Shown here: piece after piece, positions 1 to 8,182 of the stretch
How the letters are laid out: each line of letters opens with the position of its first letter
Position numbering within the stretch: the stretch's first letter is position 1
Assembly (NCBI GenBank): GCA_002424575.1
Contig: DIKN01000036.1
Coordinates: 1 to 28,283 of the forward strand
DNA length: 28,283 nucleotides
Reading direction: 5' to 3'
Origin: Acholeplasmataceae bacterium UBA5617
GTDB lineage: Bacteria > Bacillota_I > Bacilli_A > Acholeplasmatales > Acholeplasmataceae
Position numbers and translations under genes: made by a program
The notes under the pieces: model-generated
Seen by the model: only the letters and a program-made list of their open reading frames with translations
What the model was told of the DNA's origin: nothing
The model's database searches: none

Positions 1-762
1 GTCGATGATGCTGAAAAGATTACGCGCAAGCGAATCGATCAATACACAGAACTTGTCAAAAAGAACCATGGCGATATGCTTGCTTACGTCAAGTTTGTCA
101 ACGGTGAATACTCAGGTTCGATTGCAAAACAACTCGATGCTCAGAAACTCACTTCATTGGGTTTAAAAAACGGTCAAATGGTCTTCTTGGTTGCTGGTGA
201 ATTCGAAAAAGCATCAAACGCTTTAGGTGCGCTCCGCATTGAAATCGCCAATGAATTCAATTTAGTTCCCAAAGACACGTATAAGTTCTTATGGGTTGTT
301 GATTGGCCTCTTTTAGAGTATAGTGAAGAAGAGAAGCGTTTTTATGCGAAACACCATCCTTTTACGGCACCTGTCGACGCTGAAGTGCTAAAAAAAGATC
401 CGCTTCATGCGATGGCAAAAGCCTATGATATCGTATTGAATGGCTATGAAATTGGTGGTGGATCGATTCGTATTCATAATCAAGAGGTTCAACGACTGAT
501 GTTTGATACATTGGGATTATCGAAAGATGATATCGTGCGTCGCTTTGGTTTCTTCGTCGATGCGCTCAAATATGGGACACCTCCTCATGGTGGATTAGCT
601 TTAGGTCTTGACCGTGTGGTGATGCTGATGACCAATACAACCAATATTAAAGATGTCGTTGCATTTCCTAAAACACAGAGTGCAAAAGATATGATGATGC
701 AGGCACCAAGTGATGTGGATCCTATCCAACTCAAAGAATTGCAAATCAAAGTAGGTGAATAA
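1..762 (+). CDS. aspS: Aspartyl-tRNA synthetase, C-terminal part (5' end outside window)
   Basis: Charges tRNA-Asp with aspartate in the cytoplasm; class II synthetase. The reading frame is open from base 1 and gives 253 residues, so the N-terminal anticodon-binding domain and motifs 1 and 2 lie outside the window. Visible parts are the end of the bacterial-type GAD insertion domain (LAYVKFVNGEYSGS), then FLWVVDWPLLEY, the AKHHPFTAP segment, the GYEIGGGSIRIHN active-site block, and class II motif 3 with its arginine (GLALGLDRVVM). The tail (VVAFPKTQSAKDMM) is typical of the bacterial enzyme. The GAD domain separates it from archaeal-type AspRS; whether it is discriminating cannot be judged without the N-terminus. 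The stop codon is one base from msrA, whose Shine-Dalgarno lies inside this gene. Confidence 0.95.
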   Translation, partial: VDDAEKITRKRIDQYTELVKKNHGDMLAYVKFVNGEYSGSIAKQLDAQKLTSLGLKNGQMVFLVAGEFEKASNALGALRIEIANEFNLVPKDTYKFLWVVDWPLLEYSEEEKRFYAKHHPFTAPVDAEVLKKDPLHAMAKAYDIVLNGYEIGGGSIRIHNQEVQRLMFDTLGLSKDDIVRRFGFFVDALKYGTPPHGGLALGLDRVVMLMTNTTNIKDVVAFPKTQSAKDMMMQAPSDVDPIQLKELQIKVGE

Positions 763-763
763 G

Positions 764-1261
764 ATGAAAAAAATTACATTAGCTGGAGGATGTTTCTGGG
801 GTGTTGAAGGTTATTTCAATCAACTCAAGGGTGTTGTCGATACAACGGTAGGTTATGTCGATGGCAACAAAAAAAATCCGACTTATCGTGAAGTCTGTGA
901 TGGCGTTGCCACACACGCTGAAGCGATGGAAATATTGTATGATGAACGCGTGATTTCACTTGAAAAAGTTCTTGATCATTTTTTTAGAATCATCGATCCT
1001 TTTTCAAAAAATCGTCAAGGACATGATGTCGGTCGTCAATATCGTACAGGGATATATTATGAAACCGAAGATGATCAAAAATTCGTGGTTGATTATATGA
1101 TCAAGATGTTTGGTGATCGTATGAGCAAAGTTCAAACAGAGGTTAAAAAGTGCCTTGATTTTGAACCTGCTGAAATGTATCATCAAGATTATTTAAAGAA
1201 GAATCCGGGTGGATACTGTCACGTGAATTTGAATTTAGCTAAACCAGAGGAGAAAAAGTGA
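764..1261 (+). CDS. msrA: Peptide methionine sulfoxide reductase A
   Basis: Reduces methionine-S-sulfoxide in proteins and free form, repairing oxidative damage in the cytoplasm with thioredoxin as the usual electron donor. The 165-residue protein has the catalytic GCFWG motif at residues 9-13 (Cys10), the QGHDVGRQYRTGIYY block at 86-99, AEMYHQDYL at 136-144 and a likely resolving Cys152 in GGYCHVNL. I chose ATG 764 over the GTG at 755 because it puts GCFWG at the usual distance from the N-terminus and because AGGTGA at 753-758 sits 5 bases upstream. It lies one base after aspS and its TGA stop overlaps the dCMP deaminase start, so translational coupling is likely. trxA, a plausible partner, is at 7802. 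There is no MsrB domain fusion. Confidence 0.96.
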   Translation: MKKITLAGGCFWGVEGYFNQLKGVVDTTVGYVDGNKKNPTYREVCDGVATHAEAMEILYDERVISLEKVLDHFFRIIDPFSKNRQGHDVGRQYRTGIYYETEDDQKFVVDYMIKMFGDRMSKVQTEVKKCLDFEPAEMYHQDYLKKNPGGYCHVNLNLAKPEEKK

Positions 1262-1734
1262 TGCGTAAGGATTATATCTCCTGGGATCAGTATTTTATGG
1301 GTGTTGCTAAACTCTCCGCAATGAGAAGCAAAGATCCATCCACACAGGTTGGAGCATGTATCATCAACAGTGATCGCCGTATTGTGGGGATCGGTTATAA
1401 TGGATTACCACAAGGATGCAGTGATGCCACTTTTCCATGGCAAAATGAAGGCGAATTTACGGAAACAAAATACCCCTATGTGGTTCATGCTGAAGCGAAT
1501 GCTATTTTGAATGCTACACAAAATCTTAAAGGTTCATCGATTTATGTGACACTTTTTCCATGTAACGAGTGCACGAAATTAATCATTCAAAGTGGTATCA
1601 AAGAAATCGTATACGAATCCAACAAATATCAACATTCAAAAGAACATCAAGCAGCGCTACGCATGCTTAAAGCTGCAGGTGTATCTTATCGACAAATCAC
1701 AGTGGGCGAGTTAAGTTATGTTAGCCTTTCTTAA
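1261..1734 (+). CDS. Deoxycytidylate (dCMP) deaminase family protein
   Basis: Zinc enzyme predicted to deaminate dCMP to dUMP, feeding thymidylate synthesis. The 157-residue protein has the cytidine/deoxycytidylate deaminase zinc signature: HAEANAIL with His76 and catalytic Glu78, then PCNEC with Cys101 and Cys104. STQVGACII near residue 27 and GYNGLPQGCSD near 46 are typical of the dCMP branch rather than tRNA adenosine deaminases. It resembles the family that includes B. subtilis ComEB, but no competence genes are adjacent here. ATG 1261 has AGAGGAG at 1246-1252; a GTG three bases earlier is an equally readable start. It overlaps the msrA stop by one base and the next gene by 17 bases. Allosteric control by dCTP/dTTP occurs in the family but is not shown by the sequence. 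Confidence 0.92.
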   Translation: MRKDYISWDQYFMGVAKLSAMRSKDPSTQVGACIINSDRRIVGIGYNGLPQGCSDATFPWQNEGEFTETKYPYVVHAEANAILNATQNLKGSSIYVTLFPCNECTKLIIQSGIKEIVYESNKYQHSKEHQAALRMLKAAGVSYRQITVGELSYVSLS

Positions 1735-2713
1735 ACGTTATAAAAAAATACTGGTCATTTTAAGTTTTCCATACCTCTATTTTTTGTTTTTGCTGATTGC
1801 ACCAACACATAAACTTGTCATTGCACCAGGGGGATTGACACCTGTTGAACAAAGCATTTCCATTGAAGGCATTCACATAGTTGATCAATTTCATACCATT
1901 TATGTCTACAGTTATTACCCTATGACACCCTTTCAAACATTTGTGACAGCTAATGATGATCGTATGGCTGTTTATCCCATGTCAGAAAGACAAAAAGACA
2001 CCTCGTGGCGTGATGACTACTTAAGTGGACAAATCTCAAAATTATCGAGTTTACAGATATCGGTGATCAAAGCGTATGAATTGGCTCATCAAGTAGATCC
2101 CAGTATCACCATTGACTATCATTTTGCTGGACTCCTTGTATCGTATCGCCCGAGTCGAATCACGGAACTTGAAGTGGGTGATCGGGTAGTTGCAATCAAT
2201 GGGGTGAGTTATGAAGGTTTAGATGAAATAAGCTTTTTAGCGCTCAGTGAAGCCAAAAATGTCACGATGTTAATCGAGAGAAAACAAGGAGATGAATGGG
2301 TTACAAAAAGCGTGAGCTATGAGCTTGATGAAAATGAGCCGGTCTTAAGATTTTATCCCGATTATATCATTGATCATGCGCAACCCTCATTCACATTACC
2401 GGGATTAGATAGCATCATTGGAGGACCAAGTGGGGGATTGATTCAAACCCTAAGTCTTTATGCAAGTTTACTAAAACTAAACATTGGCGATCTCAAAATT
2501 GCTGGAACTGGGACGATTGAGATGAGTGGAAATATCGGTAAAATCGGTGGAATTCGGCAAAAAATCTATACTGCGATAGACCAAAAAGTCGATGTTTTCT
2601 TCATTCCAAGCGATCATATATCTGAGATACAAGGGATTGATTACCCCTTCATTATGTACGTTGTTTCAACGATAGAAGAGGCGGTGCAAGCGCTCCATGA
2701 AGTCATTAATTAA
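1718..2713 (+). CDS. SepM/YlbL-type membrane-anchored PDZ and Lon-like serine protease
   Basis: Predicted extracytoplasmic protease of the YlbL/SepM group. Residues 9-28 form one membrane helix with a basic N-terminus, so the rest should lie outside the cell. A PDZ-like segment covers about residues 136-200 (FAGLLVSY, LEVGDRVVAINGVSYEG). The C-terminal Lon (S16) proteolytic domain shows the catalytic dyad: Ser238 in GGPSGG and Lys282 in GKIGGIRQK. At 331 residues it matches the family. Relatives process the competence peptide in streptococci (SepM) or act in sporulation and quality control in Bacillus; no substrate is identifiable here. It starts inside the dCMP deaminase gene (17-base overlap) with only a weak purine-rich upstream sequence, suggesting translational coupling. 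Confidence is high for the family, low for any specific substrate. Confidence 0.9.
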   Translation: MLAFLKRYKKILVILSFPYLYFLFLLIAPTHKLVIAPGGLTPVEQSISIEGIHIVDQFHTIYVYSYYPMTPFQTFVTANDDRMAVYPMSERQKDTSWRDDYLSGQISKLSSLQISVIKAYELAHQVDPSITIDYHFAGLLVSYRPSRITELEVGDRVVAINGVSYEGLDEISFLALSEAKNVTMLIERKQGDEWVTKSVSYELDENEPVLRFYPDYIIDHAQPSFTLPGLDSIIGGPSGGLIQTLSLYASLLKLNIGDLKIAGTGTIEMSGNIGKIGGIRQKIYTAIDQKVDVFFIPSDHISEIQGIDYPFIMYVVSTIEEAVQALHEVIN

Positions 2714-3083
2714 TCGATTAGATCAGATGCTTCATCGATTTAAAAAACTCATCAAACTAATCGATAAGCAAGCATCGATGAAAAGCGTTGTCAAATCTGT
2801 TTTAGGTGCGCTTTTGCTCTCTTTCTTATCCCTACTTTTACCCGTTTTAACCGTGATCAACATGTTTATATATACTAAACTCACGTTTTTTTTAGCCATT
2901 TTATTGGTCATCATGGTTGTCGCTTGGCCATTCATCTATTATTATTTTTATTATCGCTTGCTTAAAAATTATCATCCGAGTATTGAAGATATCAATATCA
3001 CATTACCTTATTGGGTTGAAAGTTCTTTGATTGCAACCGTTTTATTCGTGATTGGAATCATCGTATTATCCATTATATTCTAG
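2697..3083 (+). CDS. Small membrane protein of unknown function
   Basis: I do not recognise this 128-residue protein. It has a basic, probably cytoplasmic N-terminus (residues 1-33, many Lys/Arg), then hydrophobic stretches at about 34-57, 62-86 and 108-127, giving two or three membrane helices. An aromatic-rich turn (FIYYYFYYRLL) lies near residues 79-89. It overlaps the protease gene by 17 bases and ends 9 bases before lspA, whose Shine-Dalgarno (TAGGAGA) includes this gene's stop codon, so it is clearly part of the operon. No catalytic motif is visible. Its position between an extracytoplasmic protease and signal peptidase II suggests a membrane-associated role, which is context only. Confidence 0.75.
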   Translation: MKSLINRLDQMLHRFKKLIKLIDKQASMKSVVKSVLGALLLSFLSLLLPVLTVINMFIYTKLTFFLAILLVIMVVAWPFIYYYFYYRLLKNYHPSIEDINITLPYWVESSLIATVLFVIGIIVLSIIF

Positions 3084-3092
3084 GAGAATAAC

Positions 3093-3617
3093 ATGCTGAT
3101 TGGACTAATTATCATTATTTTATCCATCTCATTCGATCAAATCACCAAGATTCTTGCGCGCACCATGTTACCACTAAATGGTCCTGGGGTTGTATGGATT
3201 CCTGGTTTATTCGAAGTGTCCTACCATCAAAATCCAGGGATGTCTTTTGGTGCATTAGAAGGTCAACAACTCCTTTTTATGGCTGCAACCCTTATTGCAT
3301 TGGGCGTTTTTGGTTATCTTTTTAAGGATTCAGATTTTAAGCATAAAAAAGTCTACAGTCTTTCAATCGCATTCTTTATTGCTGGAACACTTGGAAATGC
3401 AATTGATCGTGCACTGTATGGATATGTCATCGATTTCATGCATTTCCCCTTTTTAGATGGCTTATTAAATGCCATTGGACTATCAAATTTCTATAATAAT
3501 TGGGCCGATATGTTTTTGAGCGCAGCCATTGTTCTTTTCTCCATTGATCTCTTTATTTTGGATGAAAAACGGAAGAAGGAGATGAAAAAACATGAAACAA
3601 CACCTCAAGGTGAATGA
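3093..3617 (+). CDS. lspA: Lipoprotein signal peptidase (signal peptidase II)
   Basis: Aspartyl protease in the cytoplasmic membrane that removes signal peptides from lipoproteins after lipidation of the lipobox cysteine. The 174-residue protein has four hydrophobic segments, DQITK near residue 15, QNPGMSFG near 46, GNAIDR at 101-106, VIDF with putative catalytic Asp114, and NNWAD with the second catalytic Asp139. The stretch between the two Asp residues looks slightly longer than in textbook members. TAGGAGA directly upstream supports the start. A likely client is encoded in this window, the LAAC-type lipoprotein at 19171-20067. It overlaps rluD by 26 bases; the lspA-rluD pairing is also common in Bacillota. 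The globomycin-sensitive family assignment is secure. Confidence 0.95.
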   Translation: MLIGLIIIILSISFDQITKILARTMLPLNGPGVVWIPGLFEVSYHQNPGMSFGALEGQQLLFMAATLIALGVFGYLFKDSDFKHKKVYSLSIAFFIAGTLGNAIDRALYGYVIDFMHFPFLDGLLNAIGLSNFYNNWADMFLSAAIVLFSIDLFILDEKRKKEMKKHETTPQGE

Positions 3618-4509
3618 ATCTATGGTTGGACTTCGCCTGGACCACGTACTCAACGAACATCTATTGACTGAAAAAAGTAGAAGTTTTGTTCAACGATTAA
3701 TCAAAGATGAACACTGTCTTGTCAATGGGAAATCCGTTAAAAGTGGGTATCAGCTCCGTTTAGGTGATCATATCGAAGTCGAAGAACCTGAAGCGAAAAA
3801 ATTGGATGTGGAAGCTGTTGATCTAAAACTCGATATCATCTATGAAGATGATGATCTCGTGGTCATCAATAAACCTCAAGGTATGGTCGTTCATCCTGCA
3901 TCCAGCTACCACGAACCCACACTTGTTCATGGGCTGTTGCACCAAATTGATGAATTGTCGACCATCAACGGTGTGATTAGACCCGGTATCGTTCATCGGA
4001 TTGATAAAGACACATCGGGTTTACTCGTGGTTGCTAAAAATGATTACAGTCATCACTTCTTATCATCTGAACTTCAAGAACATGCCATTACTCGTCAATA
4101 CGTGGCATTAGTTTATGGCCGTTTTGTCGAAAATGAGGGAACCATCGACGCTCCGATAGCAAGACACCCCAAAAATCGGCTCAAAATGACGGTGATTGCG
4201 ACAGGAAAACATGCGAAAACACATTTTAAAGTCTTAGAGCGCTTTGATCAATTCACGTTGGTACAATGTCAGCTGGAGACGGGTCGTACGCATCAAATTC
4301 GTGTCCATATGGCCTACATTCATCATCCGGTTGTCGGAGATCCTATCTATGGTCCTAAAGATGTTATCGGTCATCAAGGTCAATATCTTCATGCAGAAAG
4401 ACTGACCTTCATGCATCCAACAAAAAAGGAGCAAATGAGCTTTTCAGCTGATTTGCCCCCATCATTTCATGATTTATTAAACGAACTCAGGCTAAAGTCT
4501 GTTTCGTAA
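3592..4509 (+). CDS. RluD-family 23S rRNA pseudouridine synthase
   Basis: Converts uridines to pseudouridine in RNA, most probably 23S rRNA. Residues about 13-70 form an S4 RNA-binding domain (GLRLDHVL, SRSFVQRLI, VNGK). The RluA/RluD catalytic motif HRIDKDTSG lies at 135-143 with catalytic Asp138, followed by GLLVVAKN. The conserved ETGRTHQIRVH block is present toward the C-terminus. At 305 residues with an S4 domain it fits the RluD/YlyB group; the exact target uridines cannot be read from sequence, so I leave the symbol empty. AAGGAG at 3576-3581 supports ATG 3592, inside lspA. Its 3' end overlaps the convergent rnhC by 23 bases, and I see no hairpin terminator between them. Confidence 0.93.
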   Translation: MKQHLKVNESMVGLRLDHVLNEHLLTEKSRSFVQRLIKDEHCLVNGKSVKSGYQLRLGDHIEVEEPEAKKLDVEAVDLKLDIIYEDDDLVVINKPQGMVVHPASSYHEPTLVHGLLHQIDELSTINGVIRPGIVHRIDKDTSGLLVVAKNDYSHHFLSSELQEHAITRQYVALVYGRFVENEGTIDAPIARHPKNRLKMTVIATGKHAKTHFKVLERFDQFTLVQCQLETGRTHQIRVHMAYIHHPVVGDPIYGPKDVIGHQGQYLHAERLTFMHPTKKEQMSFSADLPPSFHDLLNELRLKSVS

Positions 4510-5344
4510 CATTCTTAAAGTTAACTTTCGCAATTAAGGGTAGTGTATGCTGCCCTTTTAATTCAATCACTTGTCGAATTTGATCATCGACATCCTTACC
4601 TGCACCCTTCAATAAGTCAACACCGATCTTTTCACTGTATTCTTTCATCTTGACCAAAAAAGCATAACGTGCAATGATGGATGCGGCTGCCACACTCAAA
4701 TGAACTTGCTCAGCTTTCGTGTGAAAATCAATATCGCGATAAATCAGTGTTTCTTCTCGGATATAATTAAAGTATAATTGAGGTGTGCAGAATTGATCAA
4801 CGATGACCGGAACTTGATGTTCCAGTTTCGATGTCGTCTTCACGATGGCTTGGTTATGCAATAAGGCTTTGATTTTATTCAAGTTGTAGCCCTGTGAAGA
4901 AAGTTCATTATACTTGTTCGGTGGTAAAATCAATAACGAATGGATCAACTTTTTCGCAATCTTAGGTGCAATCTGTATGATCATCTTATCGGTAATGTTT
5001 TTGGAATCTCTAACATTTAAAGATTCTAAAAAAGCGATATCTTCGATATCAGCATAAGCAGAACACACCACTATCGGTCCGAACACATCACCTGTTCCGA
5101 CTTCATCAGAACCAATCGCTGCATAGTCTTCTCGTCCCAAGTGCTTTTTGATCGAGATGAGTTCATGTGTGATTTCCTTACCTTGTAATAAAACCTTGCC
5201 CGTTTTGTAGGCAAGAATATCGATGGTGTTATGAACAGCATGAAAAAGAAGGTAGGGGTTTTGATCCTCTACGACATGATATTGATAGACACGATGAAGT
5301 TTTTCAAGCTCAACTTCGCTGACATTGATCGTGTAAAATTTCAT
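4487..5344 (-). CDS. rnhC: Ribonuclease HIII
   Basis: Cleaves the RNA strand of RNA-DNA hybrids, removing R-loops and primers. The 285-residue protein has the RNase HII/HIII active-site signature GSDEVGTGDVFGP at residues 78-90, including Asp80 and Glu81, plus DSKNITD at 113-119 and a later acidic block at VDQFCTP (Asp183). The roughly 75-residue N-terminal extension before DEVG, which binds substrate as a TBP-like module in this family, separates HIII from HII. The C-terminal AAASIIAR segment is also family-typical. An extended -10 lies at 5369-5377 on the minus strand. It diverges from mutS2, and the rnhC-mutS2 neighbourhood recurs in Bacillota. The 3' end runs 23 bases into rluD. Confidence 0.94.
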   Translation of the reverse strand: MKFYTINVSEVELEKLHRVYQYHVVEDQNPYLLFHAVHNTIDILAYKTGKVLLQGKEITHELISIKKHLGREDYAAIGSDEVGTGDVFGPIVVCSAYADIEDIAFLESLNVRDSKNITDKMIIQIAPKIAKKLIHSLLILPPNKYNELSSQGYNLNKIKALLHNQAIVKTTSKLEHQVPVIVDQFCTPQLYFNYIREETLIYRDIDFHTKAEQVHLSVAAASIIARYAFLVKMKEYSEKIGVDLLKGAGKDVDDQIRQVIELKGQHTLPLIAKVNFKNVTKQTLA

Positions 5345-5368
5345 TCAAAGACTCTCCTGTATACATCA

Positions 5369-5377
5369 ATTATATCA
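5369..5377 (-). promoter_or_regulatory. Extended -10 promoter element for rnhC
   Basis: Read on the minus strand this is TGATATAAT, a perfect extended -10. No good -35 is present at 16-18 bases, as expected for extended -10 promoters. It lies about 25-30 bases before the rnhC start, with AGGAGAG between. Confidence 0.55.
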
Positions 5378-5403
5378 CAAAATTTCAAAAAAAGGTGTCA
5401 CTT

Positions 5404-7725
5404 ATGCGATTTATGACAAAACCCCTCGAACTACCACTTATCCTTGAAAAGGTCGCTTCTCGTGCGAAATCGGACACGATTTCACGTGAGGTTTTATCGC
5501 TTGAACCCATCGTTGACCCTGATATTCTTGAACGTTTACTCACTGAAGTATCCGACATGATGTCTTTAATCGAACGACAAGGAACACTCCCGATTATCGA
5601 TAACTATGATATCCATCAACTCATTCATTATGCGAGTTTGGATCGTATATTCACCCTTCAAGAGATGCTCTATATACGTCTATTTTTGATGATGGAAAAA
5701 GACATCATACGCTATCGCCAAGAAGCAGATAAAAATCGCATTTCATTTGGACGGATGGCAGATTACATCTATGGTATTCATAACCATGGAGCTTTATTGA
5801 ATTACATCAACGATAAAATGGACCCCGATGGTCAAATTTTAGATAATGCCAGTGTTGAGCTTTCACACATCAGACGCAATCAGCGAAAGATTGAAAAGCA
5901 GATTCAAGACCGGCTTCAAAAGTTTATTGTCGATCACGGAACATATCTCAATGAATTTGTGATTGTCATGCGTAATGATCGCTTTTGTATTCCTGTTAAG
6001 GATGCATTTAAACATAAAATCAAAGGTGTTATTCACGATGTTTCCGCATCAAAACAAACAGTTTACATTGAACCAGAAGCAACCCGCCAAATGACAGCTG
6101 AACTGGAGTCACTCAAGATTCAAGAAGAAAAGGAAGTTGAGCGCATCATCGCGATGATGTCAGAGGAAATCGCTAAAGCGAAAGATTCATTAAAGGACAA
6201 CTTAGACCTTTTCTTGACCCTTGATTTCACTCAAGCTAAAGCCCTTTATGCGAAAGAAATCAACGCTTCCAAACCAAGCATCAATACTGAAGGGATCATC
6301 TCCTTAATTCGTGCAAAACACCCTTTATTAGACCCTGTTAGCGCTGTTCCGATACACGTTGAACTGAATGATGAAATAAGAACACTCTTGATTACAGGTC
6401 CGAATACAGGGGGAAAAACAGTTGCTTTAAAGACGGTTGGATTGCTCACATTGATGACACAATGTGGGTTGCTCATTCCCGCTTCTGAAACATCGAATAT
6501 TGCCATTTTCGAACAAATATTTGCTGATATCGGTGATGAACAATCGATTTTACAATCTTTATCCACATTCTCCTCGCACTTGACAAAAATCATTCAAATG
6601 ATTGATGAAATGGATGATCATACGTTGGTTTTACTCGATGAACTGGGGAGTGGAACAGATCCCAACGAAGGTGTATCATTGGCGATGGCTATCCTAAACG
6701 AGCTGACACAATACAATGTTCGTATGATGGTCACAACGCATTATTCTGAACTGAAAATGTATGCCTATGAAATGCCACATATGGCGACTGCATCGGTTGC
6801 TTTTGATAAACAATCTCTTAAACCACTCTATTTCTTACAGATGGGAACAACGGGTTCTTCACATGCCTTTTTGATTGCAAGACGTCTCGGTCTTCAAGAA
6901 AATGTTGTGTTGGATGCCGAACATATCTATCAGGGAAGACAGACCGATCTTGCCAAAATTATGGAAAAACTAAACGATGAAATGCTCTATCTTGAAAAAG
7001 AAAAAGAAAGAGTGGCATCTGAACTCGAAAAAGCTAAAGAAGAGAAAAACAGTTTTCAACAAGCAAAAGATAAACTTTTAAAAGAACAAGATCGCATTTT
7101 AGAATCGATTCGTACCAAAGAAGAAGCAAAGTGGCAACTTCTCAAAGAAGACGTTATGGACATCATTAAAACACTTCAATCCAAAAAAGAGTTGACCAAT
7201 CCAGAACTTGCACAGATTAAATTCCAACTTAACCAAACGATTGCAAACGATGATCGTATCACCTTTGATGATGAAATTCATGTCAATGATGATGTGTTTA
7301 TCGTCAGTTATCAACAATATGGTAAAGTCAAGCAGATTAAAGATGATGATGTTCGTGTTGTCTTTGGTAAATTTGATTTGACATTTAAGAAAACCGATCT
7401 TCGTAAGGATAAACCAAAAGAATCGGTCAAAAAAACGATAAGAGCTGAAAAGGCAGATGGAGGTTCAACGCCTTCTAGACAAGCGAGTTTAGAACTTGAT
7501 TTGCGAGGTTATCGCTTTGAAGAAGTGAAAGAAGCGATGGATCAAGCGATCGATCGCGCCATGCTTTCAGGGTTATCGTCTATGCGGATTATCCATGGGT
7601 TTGGAAGTGGTGCTGTGCGAAAAGCGGTTCATGATTATATCAAATCTTCACCCTATATCACATCCAAGCGCTATGGAGGTGAAGGTGAAGGTCTCAATGG
7701 TGTAACCATTATTACATTGAAATAA
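5404..7725 (+). CDS. mutS2: Endonuclease MutS2
   Basis: MutS-family ATPase with a C-terminal nuclease domain; it lacks the mismatch-recognition domain of MutS. Relatives suppress homologous recombination, and in Bacillus a MutS2 protein acts on collided ribosomes. The 773-residue protein has core/clamp helices in residues 1-310, Walker A (GPNTGGKT) near 332, Walker B (LLDELGSGTDP) near 413, the TTHYSELK switch near 445, a charged coiled coil at about 515-625, a KOW-like segment, and a Smr domain from about 696 to the end (LDLRGYRFEE, IIHGFGSGAVRKAV). I start at ATG 5404 with AAAGGTG at 5391-5397 rather than at GTG 5395, which would overlap that ribosome site. No mutS or mutL is visible in the window. 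Confidence 0.95.
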   Translation: MRFMTKPLELPLILEKVASRAKSDTISREVLSLEPIVDPDILERLLTEVSDMMSLIERQGTLPIIDNYDIHQLIHYASLDRIFTLQEMLYIRLFLMMEKDIIRYRQEADKNRISFGRMADYIYGIHNHGALLNYINDKMDPDGQILDNASVELSHIRRNQRKIEKQIQDRLQKFIVDHGTYLNEFVIVMRNDRFCIPVKDAFKHKIKGVIHDVSASKQTVYIEPEATRQMTAELESLKIQEEKEVERIIAMMSEEIAKAKDSLKDNLDLFLTLDFTQAKALYAKEINASKPSINTEGIISLIRAKHPLLDPVSAVPIHVELNDEIRTLLITGPNTGGKTVALKTVGLLTLMTQCGLLIPASETSNIAIFEQIFADIGDEQSILQSLSTFSSHLTKIIQMIDEMDDHTLVLLDELGSGTDPNEGVSLAMAILNELTQYNVRMMVTTHYSELKMYAYEMPHMATASVAFDKQSLKPLYFLQMGTTGSSHAFLIARRLGLQENVVLDAEHIYQGRQTDLAKIMEKLNDEMLYLEKEKERVASELEKAKEEKNSFQQAKDKLLKEQDRILESIRTKEEAKWQLLKEDVMDIIKTLQSKKELTNPELAQIKFQLNQTIANDDRITFDDEIHVNDDVFIVSYQQYGKVKQIKDDDVRVVFGKFDLTFKKTDLRKDKPKESVKKTIRAEKADGGSTPSRQASLELDLRGYRFEEVKEAMDQAIDRAMLSGLSSMRIIHGFGSGAVRKAVHDYIKSSPYITSKRYGGEGEGLNGVTIITLK

Positions 7726-7736
7726 GTGCGTACCCC

Positions 7737-7765
7737 TTGAAATTATGATGATTTGCACATATAAT
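7737..7765 (+). promoter_or_regulatory. Sigma-A-type promoter for trxA
   Basis: TTGAAA at 7737-7742 and TATAAT at 7760-7765 are separated by 17 bases. Transcription would begin near 7772, about 30 bases before the trxA start. This makes trxA a separate unit from mutS2. Confidence 0.85.
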
Positions 7766-7801
7766 AGAGGGTGAAAATAATAAAGAAATGAGGAAAATTT
7801 A

Positions 7802-8110
7802 ATGATTGACTATCAAGGACAAAATTATCAAGACGTGATTGGACATCAAGGATTAGTGGTTGTACAGTACTTCGCGACATGGTGTGGACCATGCAAAATG
7901 TTGAAACCTGTTTTAGAAGCCCTCAGCACAGAATTAAATGATGTTAAATTCTATCGTGTTGATATTGACCTCTTTAGAAACCAAGCGATTGAAGCAGGTA
8001 TTCGCAGCGTTCCAACTGTTGTACTTTACAAAGATGGTGAAGAAGTTGATCGCCAATCCGGTTATCAACCAAAAGAACGCGTTCAATCTTGGATGAATCA
8101 GTTCAGATAA
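7802..8110 (+). CDS. trxA: Thioredoxin
   Basis: Small cytoplasmic dithiol-disulfide oxidoreductase that donates electrons to ribonucleotide reductase, MsrA and other enzymes. The 102-residue protein has the classic WCGPC active site (Cys28, Cys31), the buried Asp-bearing strand before it replaced by the QYFATWC pattern, and the cis-proline loop SVPTVVLY with Pro71. The length equals a single thioredoxin domain with no signal peptide. TGAGGA upstream fits as the ribosome site. It is monocistronic, with its own promoter at 7737 and terminator at 8113. Thioredoxin reductase is not in the window; msrA at 764 is a likely client. Confidence 0.96.
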   Translation: MIDYQGQNYQDVIGHQGLVVVQYFATWCGPCKMLKPVLEALSTELNDVKFYRVDIDLFRNQAIEAGIRSVPTVVLYKDGEEVDRQSGYQPKERVQSWMNQFR

Positions 8111-8112
8111 TC

Positions 8113-8134
8113 AAAGCACGCAAGTGCTTTTTTT
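8113..8134 (+). terminator. Intrinsic terminator of trxA
   Basis: AAAGCAC (8113-8119), GCAA loop and GTGCTTT (8124-8130) form a perfect 7-bp stem followed by a run of T. It starts three bases after the trxA stop codon. Confidence 0.92.
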
Positions 8135-8182
8135 ATCGCCCATTTTTTAAGGTTTTACGGTATAATATAAAGAGGTGATCAC

